Assembly (NCBI GenBank): GCA_018333455.1
Contig: JAGXTN010000015.1
Location: 1 to 45,864 of the forward strand
From: Dethiobacter sp.
Lineage (GTDB): Bacteria; Bacillota; Dethiobacteria; Dethiobacterales; Dethiobacteraceae
Direction: 5' to 3'
DNA length: 45,864 bases
Position 1 is the stretch's first letter. The number at the start of each line of letters is the position of its first letter. The translations under genes and the position numbers were made by a program. The notes under the pieces are model-generated. The model did no database searches. It was not told the origin of the DNA and saw nothing but the letters and a program-made list of their open reading frames with translations. Shown here piece after piece: positions 39,366-45,864 of this stretch.

Positions 39366-39380
39366 ATAGCTATATGAAGT

Positions 39381-40250
39381 TCAGAGTCCTCGTAAATATT
39401 CATTTTTAAGCAGTTCCGTGTGACCTAACGCCCGCTCAGTTTCCGCCAATAGGCGACCCTTGTCTTGTGGCAGCAAGCCGCCGATGGCAAAATAGTTAGA
39501 GGCATGGTTAGAGCGAAACAGACAATGTTTAACGTCTAGGTTTGCCAGGATCATTTTTAGCTCCAAGAGCACCTCGTGTGGAGAGAGTAATAGAAATTCA
39601 CCGCCAACTATTTTGGCGGCAAGCGGTGTGCTCTTTTCTACCATTAGTGTGAGTGCTGCCAGGTATTCCGGGTTGATGCGGGAAACGACATCAGCCGTGT
39701 GCAGTGCGTGCAGGCGGGAGCGTTCTTTGCCACCAAGCCCAAGGATTACCGTTAGGGAAAGGTCTATCCCGGCAGCCCGCACTCTGCTCGCTGCTTCTAC
39801 CATCTCCTGTGGGTTGACACCTTTTTTAACTGCCTGAAGCACCTCGGCATCTCCGCTTTCCAGGCCAAAATATGCTAACTTTACGCCTGCCTGGCGAATG
39901 GCAGCCAGTTCTCGCTCTGTCTTAGCCAGGATATTTTTCGGCCCGGCATAGACCGATATGCGCTCCGCTTCCGGAAATGAAGCTGTCAGTTGTTTGAGAA
40001 TGGCAAGTAATGCATCTGTTTCCATAGCCAGCGCATCGCCATCAGCCAGAAAAATCCGTTGTACCCTGCCGTATTTGACTCTGGCTGAGCAGATATCCTC
40101 ACAGACTTCCTCTAGGCTACGTACGCGAAATTGTTTCTTGCCATACATAGAACAAAAAGTACAACTGTTGTGTGAACAACCTATAGTTACTTGCAGAATT
40201 AGGCTTTGTGCCTCGCTTGGTGGCCGGTATAAAGGAGTTTCGTAATTCAT
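39381..40250 (-). CDS. Radical SAM protein
   Basis: 289 residues, ATG at 40250 behind AAGGA. The cluster motif is GCSHNSCTFCSMYGKKQF: Cys-x4-Cys-x2-Cys as in the Elp3-like radical SAM subgroup that carries GCSHN.CTFC. Further FLADGDALAM (glycine-rich, SAM-binding), AYFGLESGDAEVLQAVKKGV and TVILGLGG. It binds a 4Fe-4S cluster and SAM and makes a 5'-deoxyadenosyl radical; the substrate is not known. The B12 domain is absent. Single host gene, promoter not clear. Confidence 0.88.
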   Translation of the reverse strand: MNYETPLYRPPSEAQSLILQVTIGCSHNSCTFCSMYGKKQFRVRSLEEVCEDICSARVKYGRVQRIFLADGDALAMETDALLAILKQLTASFPEAERISVYAGPKNILAKTERELAAIRQAGVKLAYFGLESGDAEVLQAVKKGVNPQEMVEAASRVRAAGIDLSLTVILGLGGKERSRLHALHTADVVSRINPEYLAALTLMVEKSTPLAAKIVGGEFLLLSPHEVLLELKMILANLDVKHCLFRSNHASNYFAIGGLLPQDKGRLLAETERALGHTELLKNEYLRGL

Positions 40251-40495
40251 TTTCCTTCACTCCTTGCAAGTTATTAAAAATAATGCGCCAATTTTTTGCT
40301 CTAAGTTATAATTCTCGATTAAGGTAGTGCTCCCTTCCTTAATTGGCGCGAGGATGCTAAAAAATAATGGGATTCATTAACAGATGAGTAGCTGGCTGCT
40401 AGGAGAGGAAGTGGCTCTTGTAGCCCTGTGCGGCCTGTGGTATAGTTTTAGCAAGTCTTGAGGGTCAGCAAAAAGGATATGGGGAGGCGACTGCT
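40251..40495. other. Intergenic region
   Basis: Divergent gap between the radical SAM gene (leftward) and the TrkA-C membrane protein (rightward). It holds AGTTATAATTC (about 40304-40314) that could be a -10 box for one of them. An inverted pair, AATTGGCGC (40341) and GCGCCAATT (40284), forms a long-range hairpin. No small gene seen. Confidence 0.4.
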
Positions 40496-40750
40496 ATGGG
40501 GATAGAAATTGCCCTGTTGTTTTTAATTTTTGTCCTTATTTTTTTGATTATCGAGATTGCTACAGTAATGTTTAAATTAACTGGCTTGGATCGTGATACA
40601 GCTCAGTTTCAAGCCGTTTCCATCATTTCCGCCAACGGTTTTACCACCGTAGAGTCGGAACTGATTGCAAGCCATCCGCTCAGGCGGAAAATTGCCATGG
40701 GTCTGATGATTAGCGGTCCTATCGCCTTAGCTTTCTTTCAGTTATTGTGA
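40496..40750 (+). CDS. TrkA-C family membrane protein, N-terminal frame
   Basis: 84 residues, ATG behind GGGGAGGCG. MGIEIALLFLIFVLIFLIIE, then FKLTGLDRDTAQFQAVSIIS, ANGFTTVESELIASHPLRRK and a second membrane segment ending FFQLL. This is the N-terminal half of small membrane proteins of Bacillota (about 220 residues) with a TrkA-C domain at the end. The stop TGA (40748-40750) overlaps the next frame, so the gene is split, by a true frameshift or by coupling. Confidence 0.7.
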   Translation: MGIEIALLFLIFVLIFLIIEIATVMFKLTGLDRDTAQFQAVSIISANGFTTVESELIASHPLRRKIAMGLMISGPIALAFFQLL

Positions 40751-41166
40751 GCATTCTAAACGCTGGACTGGGGGGAATCCAAGACATTCTCTTCTTTGGC
40801 GTCATACTCTTCTCGCTTTTCCTCTTTTTGCGCAATCCAAGGCTTATCACCTATTTTGAAGGATATTTGGAAAAAAATCTAGAGAGAAGTTCCGGCTTTT
40901 GTCAGTTGAGTGAAGAAGCTTTATTTAACTTTGATGAATATGCTGTTACTGAGGTTGTTCTGACTAGCCAAAATGCGCCACTGGCAAACAGGACACTTAA
41001 GGAAACTCGACTGCATGACTGTGGCATTATTGTTTTATCCATTAAGCGCAATGGTAATGTCACCTATACGCCACGGGGCGATGATATTTTGTTGCCGGGA
41101 GACACTTTGCTGCTCTATGGTCGCGCAACGCAAATTAAAATGTATACCGAACCGGCTGCAAATTAA
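40747..41166 (+). CDS. TrkA-C family membrane protein, C-terminal frame
   Basis: 139 residues; the GTG at 40747 overlaps the previous stop as GTGA. One membrane segment (ILFFGVILFSLFLFLRN), a linker, then a TrkA-C (RCK_C) domain: EYAVTEVVLTSQNAPLANRT, CGIIVLSIKRNGNVTYTPRG, ILLPGDTLLLYGRA. RCK_C domains bind small ligands and control ion transport. The two frames together have the length (223) of the intact family. The GTG has no clear ribosome binding site, so reinitiation or frameshifting would be needed. Confidence 0.68.
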   Translation: MSILNAGLGGIQDILFFGVILFSLFLFLRNPRLITYFEGYLEKNLERSSGFCQLSEEALFNFDEYAVTEVVLTSQNAPLANRTLKETRLHDCGIIVLSIKRNGNVTYTPRGDDILLPGDTLLLYGRATQIKMYTEPAAN

Positions 41167-41482
41167 GGCTAAATTGCCGGGAAAGCTCTCCACGCTGAGA
41201 GGTTCGCCAGAAAAATATACTTGAAATTTGCCTGTTTTTGCTTTATTATTTTACTTGATGGAAATTTTCAAGAGAATAGCTACGGAGGCATCTAGCAGGT
41301 ATCGGTTACATGCAGTCCGGTATATGTGTTCGCTACATATATGCCGGACTTTTTAACTAGTCGTTCCTTGCACTTTTTTTCGAAGCAGATGTTACCAGAT
41401 TATTTTGCCTTTATAGCGTGCTTTGTGAAGACAGAATGCTGATTTTCGTTGACGGCAAAGCAAAGGAAGAGGTGTTGTATTT
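41167..41482. other. Intergenic region before the carboxylase genes
   Basis: It holds the terminator at 41314-41358. The bases 41359-41482 must carry the promoter of the carboxylase operon, but no clear -35/-10 pair is seen. A ribosome binding site GGAAGAGG stands 8 nt before the ATG at 41483. Confidence 0.5.
41314..41358 (+). terminator. Terminator upstream of the carboxylase operon
   Basis: AGTCCGG with TATATGT pairs with ACATATA and CCGGACT (2-nt bulge), followed by TTTTT. It ends transcription from the TrkA-C genes. Confidence 0.75.
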
Positions 41483-42940
41483 ATGCAAAAAGCGATAAAC
41501 AAAGTTTTGGTGGCTAATCGGGGTGTGCCGGCGGTACGAGTTATGCACACCTGTATTGACCGTAAAATTCAGACTACTGCTGTTTACAGCACTCCTGACC
41601 GGTTGGCCCATCATGTGGCGGTAGCTGATTCTGCGGTGCATATCGGTGAGGCACCACCCGGCGAGTCTTATTTGAATATGGATAGAATTATTAATGCGGC
41701 ACTGAAAAGTAAAGCCGATGCTGTTCACCCCGGTTGGGGTTTTCTGGCCGAAAATGATGAGTTTGCCAGGCGTGTGCAAGCTGCCGGGCTTACTTGGATT
41801 GGACCTGAGCCTGATGTAATCAGAGACATGGGTGATAAGATCAAAGCGAAAGAAATTGTGGAGAAAGTTAATGTGCCCACCATCCCTGGGATTAGTAAAG
41901 TAGATACGGTAGACGATATTACCCGTTGGTTGCGGGAGAAAGATGTTGCCTACCCAATAATTATTAAAGCGTCTGCCGGAGGCGGCGGTAAAGGGATGGT
42001 CAAGGTTGAAGCCGAAGATGAACTGGTCCGGGCGCTGGCGCAAGTGCGTTCTGAGGCGCAAAAGTCGTTTGGCAATAACAAAGTGCTGGTGGAAAAATAT
42101 ATTGAGCGTGGGCGCCATATTGAAGTTCAGGTGGTGGCAGACAAGTTTGGCAATGTGGTTCATCTTTATGAGCGAGAATGTACTTTGCAACGGCGCAACC
42201 AGAAAATCATTGAGGAGGCGCCTTCCCCTTCGCTCAGCGAAGAGTTAAGGCAAGAAATTTGCGGGATGGCAGTAGCGCTGATGAAGCAGATTGGCTATTC
42301 CACTGCGGGAACGGTAGAGTTTCTCTTTGACTCTGCCACGCAAAAGTATTATTTTTTGGAAGTAAATACTCGTTTACAGGTGGAACATGGGATTACGGAA
42401 CTGATTACCGGGCTTGATATTGTGGGGATTATGCTCGATGTGGCAATGGGCAAGAAACTGCCTTTTACTCAGCATGATATCAGGCCTAACCGTTGGGCGA
42501 TGGAAGCGAGGCTAAATGCGGAGGACCCCCGTACGTTCAGCCCCTCTTTCGGGAGAATAAGCAGACTGCATGAACCGCACGGTCCCGGTGTGCGAATCTC
42601 TTCCGGTGTCTATGAAGGAGCAGATATTCCCTCATACTATGACTCGCTTATTATGCTGGTGATGTCAGCCGGCGCAGATCGAGCCGATGCAATCCGCGTT
42701 ATGGATCGTTCACTGAGCCGCAATTTGAGAGTTGAAGGTGTTAAGACACTGGCTCCGCTGCTTTTAAGCATTATCCGGCATCCGGCCTTTATTGCGGGCG
42801 AATTCTCTACCAGATTTATTGAGGAAAATATGCGGGATTTGGTAGCAACCTTTGTCGAGGTAGACCATGAAGATGAAGCGCTAAAAGTGGCCCGATTCGT
42901 GGCGGAGATATCTGCCCTCGGTCCGCAAACTTGGATGTGA
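41483..42940 (+). CDS. Biotin carboxylase subunit (PycA/AccC-like)
   Basis: 485 residues, ATG behind GGAAGAGG. N-terminal LVANRGVPAVRVMHTC (usual form GEIAVRI), ATP-grasp with the glycine loop IIIKASAGGGGKGMVKV, YIERGRHIEVQVVADKFGNV, ERECTLQRRNQKIIEEAPSP, and FLEVNTRLQVEHGITE. It carboxylates biotin on the partner, using ATP and bicarbonate. It ends 10 nt before the carboxyltransferase-biotin gene, so the two form an operon. By this pairing the enzyme is of the two-subunit pyruvate carboxylase/oxaloacetate type, but the substrate depends on the second gene. Confidence 0.9.
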   Translation: MQKAINKVLVANRGVPAVRVMHTCIDRKIQTTAVYSTPDRLAHHVAVADSAVHIGEAPPGESYLNMDRIINAALKSKADAVHPGWGFLAENDEFARRVQAAGLTWIGPEPDVIRDMGDKIKAKEIVEKVNVPTIPGISKVDTVDDITRWLREKDVAYPIIIKASAGGGGKGMVKVEAEDELVRALAQVRSEAQKSFGNNKVLVEKYIERGRHIEVQVVADKFGNVVHLYERECTLQRRNQKIIEEAPSPSLSEELRQEICGMAVALMKQIGYSTAGTVEFLFDSATQKYYFLEVNTRLQVEHGITELITGLDIVGIMLDVAMGKKLPFTQHDIRPNRWAMEARLNAEDPRTFSPSFGRISRLHEPHGPGVRISSGVYEGADIPSYYDSLIMLVMSAGADRADAIRVMDRSLSRNLRVEGVKTLAPLLLSIIRHPAFIAGEFSTRFIEENMRDLVATFVEVDHEDEALKVARFVAEISALGPQTWM

Positions 42941-42950
42941 GGAAAAAACT

Positions 42951-44972
42951 ATGACGCATAATATTTTCGTTAGGCCCGGCATGTCGCCACGGGAAATCAC
43001 GAAAGCTGTCCGTGAGTTGCCGGGCGTATGTCTTACATCAACAGGGATGCGTGATGCCGGCCAGTCCGATTATAAGAACCGTTTGCGGCACCACGACTTA
43101 GCCGCGTTGGCTCCTTTTTATAATGAGATGGGTCTCTTTAGCGCGGAGTGCCACGGAGGAGCTCGCTGGCATGTTGGGATTATGAGCCGGAGAGAGAGTC
43201 CTTTTGCTGAGCTGCGCAGTCTGCGGGAGAAAATGCCGAATGTACTATTGCAGACGCTGGTACGGGAAGCAAGTCTCTGGGGTTACCGACCATACCCTCG
43301 CAATGTGATTGAATATGTGGTGTCTGCAGTTGACATCGATGTCTGGCGCTGCTTTTCTTTCTTAAACGACATTCGCAACATGCGTGTGGTAGCAGATGTG
43401 ATTATGAGGCGCGGCAAGTTATTTGCGCCTACGCTCTCTTTCACCCAAGCAACTTGGGCATCAGATGAGTATTATCTCAGTCTGGTACGGGAAATCGTTG
43501 CTCTCTGCGGTGGTATAGAAGAAATCATTTTAGTAATTAAGGATATGGCTGGTGTGGGCAGCCCCAAACGTATTGCCAACCTAGTAGACAGTATTAAGTC
43601 GGCATACCCGGAACTGGTAGTTCAGTACCATCGACATACTACAGACGGCTTGGCTCTGCCTGCTCTCTTGGCGGCTGCCCGTTCAGGAGCACAGATTGTA
43701 GATGTGGAGGAGGATTCTCTGACCCGCTTTTATGGCCAGCCTCCTGTGCTTAGTGTGCAGGCATATTTGGAGGAATCGGGTATTCCTGTGCATCTTAATC
43801 GCGCTGTGGCGGAAGAAGCGGTGCAAAAGGTAAGGGAATGGATAAGTCAGTATGAATGGGCAGAATCGCCGTTTAAGGGCTTTGATCATGGTGTGCTGGC
43901 TCACAGAATGCCTGGGGGAGCATTCCCCAGTTCTTTTGAACAGGCACAGCAGGGCGGGTTTTTACACTTGATGCCTGCCATTCTCACTGTAATGTCATTT
44001 TATAATCAGCTTATCCATTATTTTGATGTAACTCCCGGTTCGCAAATTACTTGGACTACCTGCAGCGGCATGGTCAATAAATACGCCAAGGAAAAGGGTG
44101 AAGTAGGCGTACGCCATTTGATTGCCCTGCTTAAAGGATTTATTGAAAAGGGGCAGAATTTCTCAGCGTTGGAGGAAGCGGAACAGAAAGAATTGTTGCG
44201 ACTTTTTGCTAATGCGCCAGGGGACTTTAAAAATCTACTCCTTGGCCGTTATGGCAAACTTCCCATGGGCTGGCCGGCAGAATGGGTTTATAGAAGCGCT
44301 TTTGGCAATGAGTGGGGTCAAGCGCTCCAAAGCAGAGAAGCTGCGTCTCCGTTAGACTTGCTGGAGGACGAAGATTTAGCTGCCGCACGGAGTGTATTAG
44401 GCGCCGAGATTGGCCGACACCCTTCTGAGGAAGAGTTTATTCTCTACTTGATGCACCCGAAAGATACTGTGGAATACGTTGAATTTAAAGAACGCTTCGG
44501 TGAGGCGCCCTATGTATTACCTACCAAGGTTTGGCGCGAAGGGCTGAAAAAACCAGGTGATAAAGTAGAATTTGAAATTGAAGGCAAGCCTTTTTGCATT
44601 GAGCTCGTTTCCATTGGCGGCGAACATGAGGGATTGATTCACGTTGTTATGCGCGTAAACAATAAGACCAGAGTTTATACTGTCAGGACGCCTAGGGTGA
44701 AAAAGACAGAAACAAGGATGGCAAAAGGCGAAAAAGATGTTCCTTCACCAATTAACGGTACCGTTTGGCGTTTAGGTAATCCAAAGCGCGGTCAGTTAAA
44801 GGTGGGCGATATTGTCAGTAAAGGCGAAGAAATTGCCAATATTGAAGCGATGAAGATGGAAACTACTGTTGTCGCGCCGTATGACGCACAGATTAGCGAA
44901 ATTGTTTTTAAGCTTAACGATATTGTTCAGGAAGGGCAGATTTTGTTCATCTTGGAAAGGTCTAAAGATTAA
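42951..44972 (+). CDS. Carboxyltransferase and biotin carrier subunit (PycB/OadA-like), divergent
   Basis: 673 residues. Residues about 1-430 are an HMGL-like carboxyltransferase: [15 protein letters not shown] (usual TLRDxHQS), [20 protein letters not shown] (usual HTHDTSG), [10 protein letters not shown] (usual MPGGQYTN). A PYC_OADA-like domain follows, and the C-terminal biotinyl domain has [10 protein letters not shown] with the biotinylated Lys. The metal ligands (Asp, carbamylated Lys, His-x-His) are kept at the usual spacing, but the Thr of the MPGGQYTN loop is replaced. The substrate may thus differ from pyruvate. It is 10 nt after the carboxylase gene. Confidence 0.82.
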   Translation: MTHNIFVRPGMSPREITKAVRELPGVCLTSTGMRDAGQSDYKNRLRHHDLAALAPFYNEMGLFSAECHGGARWHVGIMSRRESPFAELRSLREKMPNVLLQTLVREASLWGYRPYPRNVIEYVVSAVDIDVWRCFSFLNDIRNMRVVADVIMRRGKLFAPTLSFTQATWASDEYYLSLVREIVALCGGIEEIILVIKDMAGVGSPKRIANLVDSIKSAYPELVVQYHRHTTDGLALPALLAAARSGAQIVDVEEDSLTRFYGQPPVLSVQAYLEESGIPVHLNRAVAEEAVQKVREWISQYEWAESPFKGFDHGVLAHRMPGGAFPSSFEQAQQGGFLHLMPAILTVMSFYNQLIHYFDVTPGSQITWTTCSGMVNKYAKEKGEVGVRHLIALLKGFIEKGQNFSALEEAEQKELLRLFANAPGDFKNLLLGRYGKLPMGWPAEWVYRSAFGNEWGQALQSREAASPLDLLEDEDLAAARSVLGAEIGRHPSEEEFILYLMHPKDTVEYVEFKERFGEAPYVLPTKVWREGLKKPGDKVEFEIEGKPFCIELVSIGGEHEGLIHVVMRVNNKTRVYTVRTPRVKKTETRMAKGEKDVPSPINGTVWRLGNPKRGQLKVGDIVSKGEEIANIEAMKMETTVVAPYDAQISEIVFKLNDIVQEGQILFILERSKD

Positions 44973-44994
44973 AATTCCCTTCATATACAATAAA

Positions 44995-45028
44995 AAACCT
45001 GTCATCGCTGACAGGTTTACTTTTTTTG
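44995..45028 (+). terminator. Terminator of the carboxylase operon
   Basis: AAACCTGTCA, loop TCGC, TGACAGGTTT, then ACTTTTTTT. It lies 22 nt after the stop of the carboxyltransferase gene. Confidence 0.85.
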
Positions 45029-45029
45029 A

Positions 45030-45104
45030 TGGTGGGTCGTAGTGGATTTGAACCACTGGCCCCTACCGTGTCAAGGTAGTGCTCTCCCCCTGAGCTAACG
45101 ACCC
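45030..45104 (-). tRNA. tRNA-Val (anticodon GAC)
   Basis: On the minus strand GGGTCGT and ACGACCC form the acceptor stem, with encoded discriminator A and CCA. D arm GCTC...GAGC, anticodon arm CTACC-TTGACAC-GGTAG with anticodon GAC, T arm AGTGG-TTCAAAT-CCACT. All stems pair fully. It lies opposite the carboxylase operon and right after its terminator. Confidence 0.95.
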
Positions 45105-45319
45105 ATTTACTGCTAATACAAGCATAACTATAGCAGAAAAATGGGAAATTAGCAAGGTCTCAAAATTTTAGATGTCTCAAAATCTCAGGCAGACAGTTCT
45201 TGTGCAAAACAGCTTATTGTCATACTGTGACAGAGCGGCAGAAAAAAATTTTTATAAGTATAATCATGGTGAAAGCAGTAAAGTATAACTTCAGTATCAT
45301 ATTTTAAGGAGGGTAATAG
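45105..45319. other. Intergenic region with weak promoter signs
   Basis: Divergent gap between the tRNA and the DUF1540 gene. TATAAT at 45259-45264 could be a -10 box for DUF1540, but no fitting -35 box is present. The ribosome binding site AAGGAGGG is at 45306-45313. Nothing else is supported. Confidence 0.45.
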
Positions 45320-45490
45320 ATGCGCGTCTCAAAAGAGTCAAATCCGATTACAAGGGTAAAGTGTATTGTGGGCACTTGTGAGTATTGGGACAAAGGAGAC
45401 CACTGTTTGGCTTCTTCCATTGAGATCCAGCCTCAGGATGCTTCAGATACGGAAGAGACAGATTGCGCCACATTTAGACCTAAGCATTAA
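45320..45490 (+). CDS. DUF1540 domain protein
   Basis: 56 residues, ATG behind AAGGAGGG. ITRVKCIVGTCEYWDKGDHC, then LASSIEIQPQDASDTEETDC and a final ATFRPKH. The Cys spacing (C-x4-C-x7-C ... C) is that of DUF1540, small Cys-rich proteins common in clostridia and in some spore-formers. A metal site is likely; the role is not known. A strong terminator follows. Confidence 0.85.
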   Translation: MRVSKESNPITRVKCIVGTCEYWDKGDHCLASSIEIQPQDASDTEETDCATFRPKH

Positions 45491-45523
45491 AAGAAAAGAC
45501 GTGCTGCGCACGTCTTTTCTTTT
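45491..45523 (+). terminator. Terminator after DUF1540
   Basis: AAGAAAAGACGTGC, loop TGC, GCACGTCTTTTCTTTT. A near-perfect stem with A- and T-rich ends, so it may work in both directions. Confidence 0.88.
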
Positions 45524-45557
45524 AGGGTGGTGCGCCCGGCATGGGCGATAACTTGTA

Positions 45558-45732
45558 GCATAGGAAATTATATCGTTCAGGGAAGCTACGATCCTATGCG
45601 TTGGGGTTTGTAAGAGGCGTGCCCCTTACTCTTGCGTGGTACTCAGGAATGAAGTTCCGCCGAAGGGGCGGCAGCCCCTAGCGGATAAAAAAGACGCGTC
45701 AGTTGATAGAAAACGCGAAGCGTTTTTCTTGT
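45558..45732 (+). repeat. Structured repeat element, copy B
   Basis: The same order of stems as copy A: GCATAGG/CCTATGC, then GTAAGAGG/CCCCTTAC (one mismatch), GGAAT/GTTCC (one G-T pair), AGGGGC/GCCCCT, then a weaker final stem ending GCGTTTTTCTTGT. It is followed after 2 nt by copy C. It starts 34 nt after the DUF1540 terminator. Confidence 0.85.
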
Positions 45733-45734
45733 TA

Positions 45735-45864
45735 GCATAGGAAATTATATCGTTCAGGGAAGCTACGATCCTATGCGTTGGGGTTTGTAAGGGGCGTGCC
45801 CCTTACTCTTGCGGGGTGCTCAGGAACGAAGTTCCGCCGAAGGGGCGGCAGCCCCTAGCGGACA
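45735..45864 (+). repeat. Structured repeat element, copy C, cut by window edge
   Basis: GCATAGG/CCTATGC, GTAAGGGG/CCCCTTAC, GGAAC/GTTCC and AGGGGC/GCCCCT are present; the sequence ends at AGCGGACA, just where the final inverted repeat should follow. It is in tandem with copy B, so the array may go on beyond the window. Confidence 0.85.

Noticed and set aside
39118-39369. Reading frame across structured repeat copy A
   Set aside because: The bases are explained by conserved stems and are shared with copies B and C, where the frame is not kept.
41411-42190. 259-codon minus-strand frame opposite the biotin carboxylase gene
   Set aside because: The plus-strand frame has a full set of biotin carboxylase motifs; the reverse frame has none.
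1-45864. CRISPR array
   Set aside because: No series of short repeats with unique spacers was seen; the repeats present are the 175-bp structured elements and protein-coding low-complexity stretches.
1-45864. Insertion sequence with transposase
   Set aside because: No transposase frame was recognised; the structured repeats carry no gene in this window.

Overview
The window is a nearly complete temperate siphophage-type prophage (about 1 to 37,890) followed by about 8 kb of host chromosome (37,890 to 45,864). Purine-rich ribosome binding sites, frequent GTG/TTG starts, a carried Spo0E-like protein, a tRNA-Leu(UAA) fragment close to the Bacillus form and a DUF1540 gene point to a Bacillota host, probably a clostridial or Peptococcaceae-like anaerobe. 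This is inference from gene content; the genus cannot be read from the window.
Prophage layout. The left edge cuts a leftward tyrosine integrase gene. Next, also leftward, are a compact AT-rich three-gene cassette (Cys-cluster protein, DnaQ-type exonuclease with BRCT, DUF3800 protein), an ImmA-like protease and a CI-like repressor. A divergent control region (about 4,067 to 4,229) carries two near-consensus promoters and four 15-bp operators. Rightward early genes follow: Cro-like and excisionase-like regulators, small unknowns, SSB, a LysM/YneA-like membrane protein, a PcfK/AcrIIA9-like plus PcfJ pair, a DUF3102 coiled-coil protein, a Spo0E-like peptide, DUF3850, a replication initiator and a DnaC-like loader. 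An AT-rich two-gene island (14,623 to 17,160) with its own promoter encodes an OLD-like ATPase/TOPRIM protein and a D12-class adenine methyltransferase. After a promoter and two terminators come three HNH genes, P27 small terminase, large terminase, a portal fused to a Mu-F-like domain, prohead protease, HK97 capsid, connectors, two tail-tube paralogues, tail chaperones in two frames, tape measure, baseplate/fibre genes including a Gly-rich protein, an XhlA/holin pair and an amidase. The prophage ends at a 3' tRNA-Leu(UAA) fragment, the likely attR.
Host part. It holds two convergent small membrane proteins, a radical SAM protein, a TrkA-C membrane protein split over two frames, a two-subunit biotin-dependent carboxylase annotated as PycA/PycB but with altered carboxyltransferase motifs, tRNA-Val(GAC) and a DUF1540 protein. 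A structured repeat of about 175 bp occurs three times in the same orientation (39,192; 45,558; 45,735), with compensatory stem changes.
The best candidates for undescribed systems are the ATPase-TOPRIM/methyltransferase island, the exonuclease-BRCT/DUF3800/Cys-cluster cassette in the immunity arm, and the structured repeat family.
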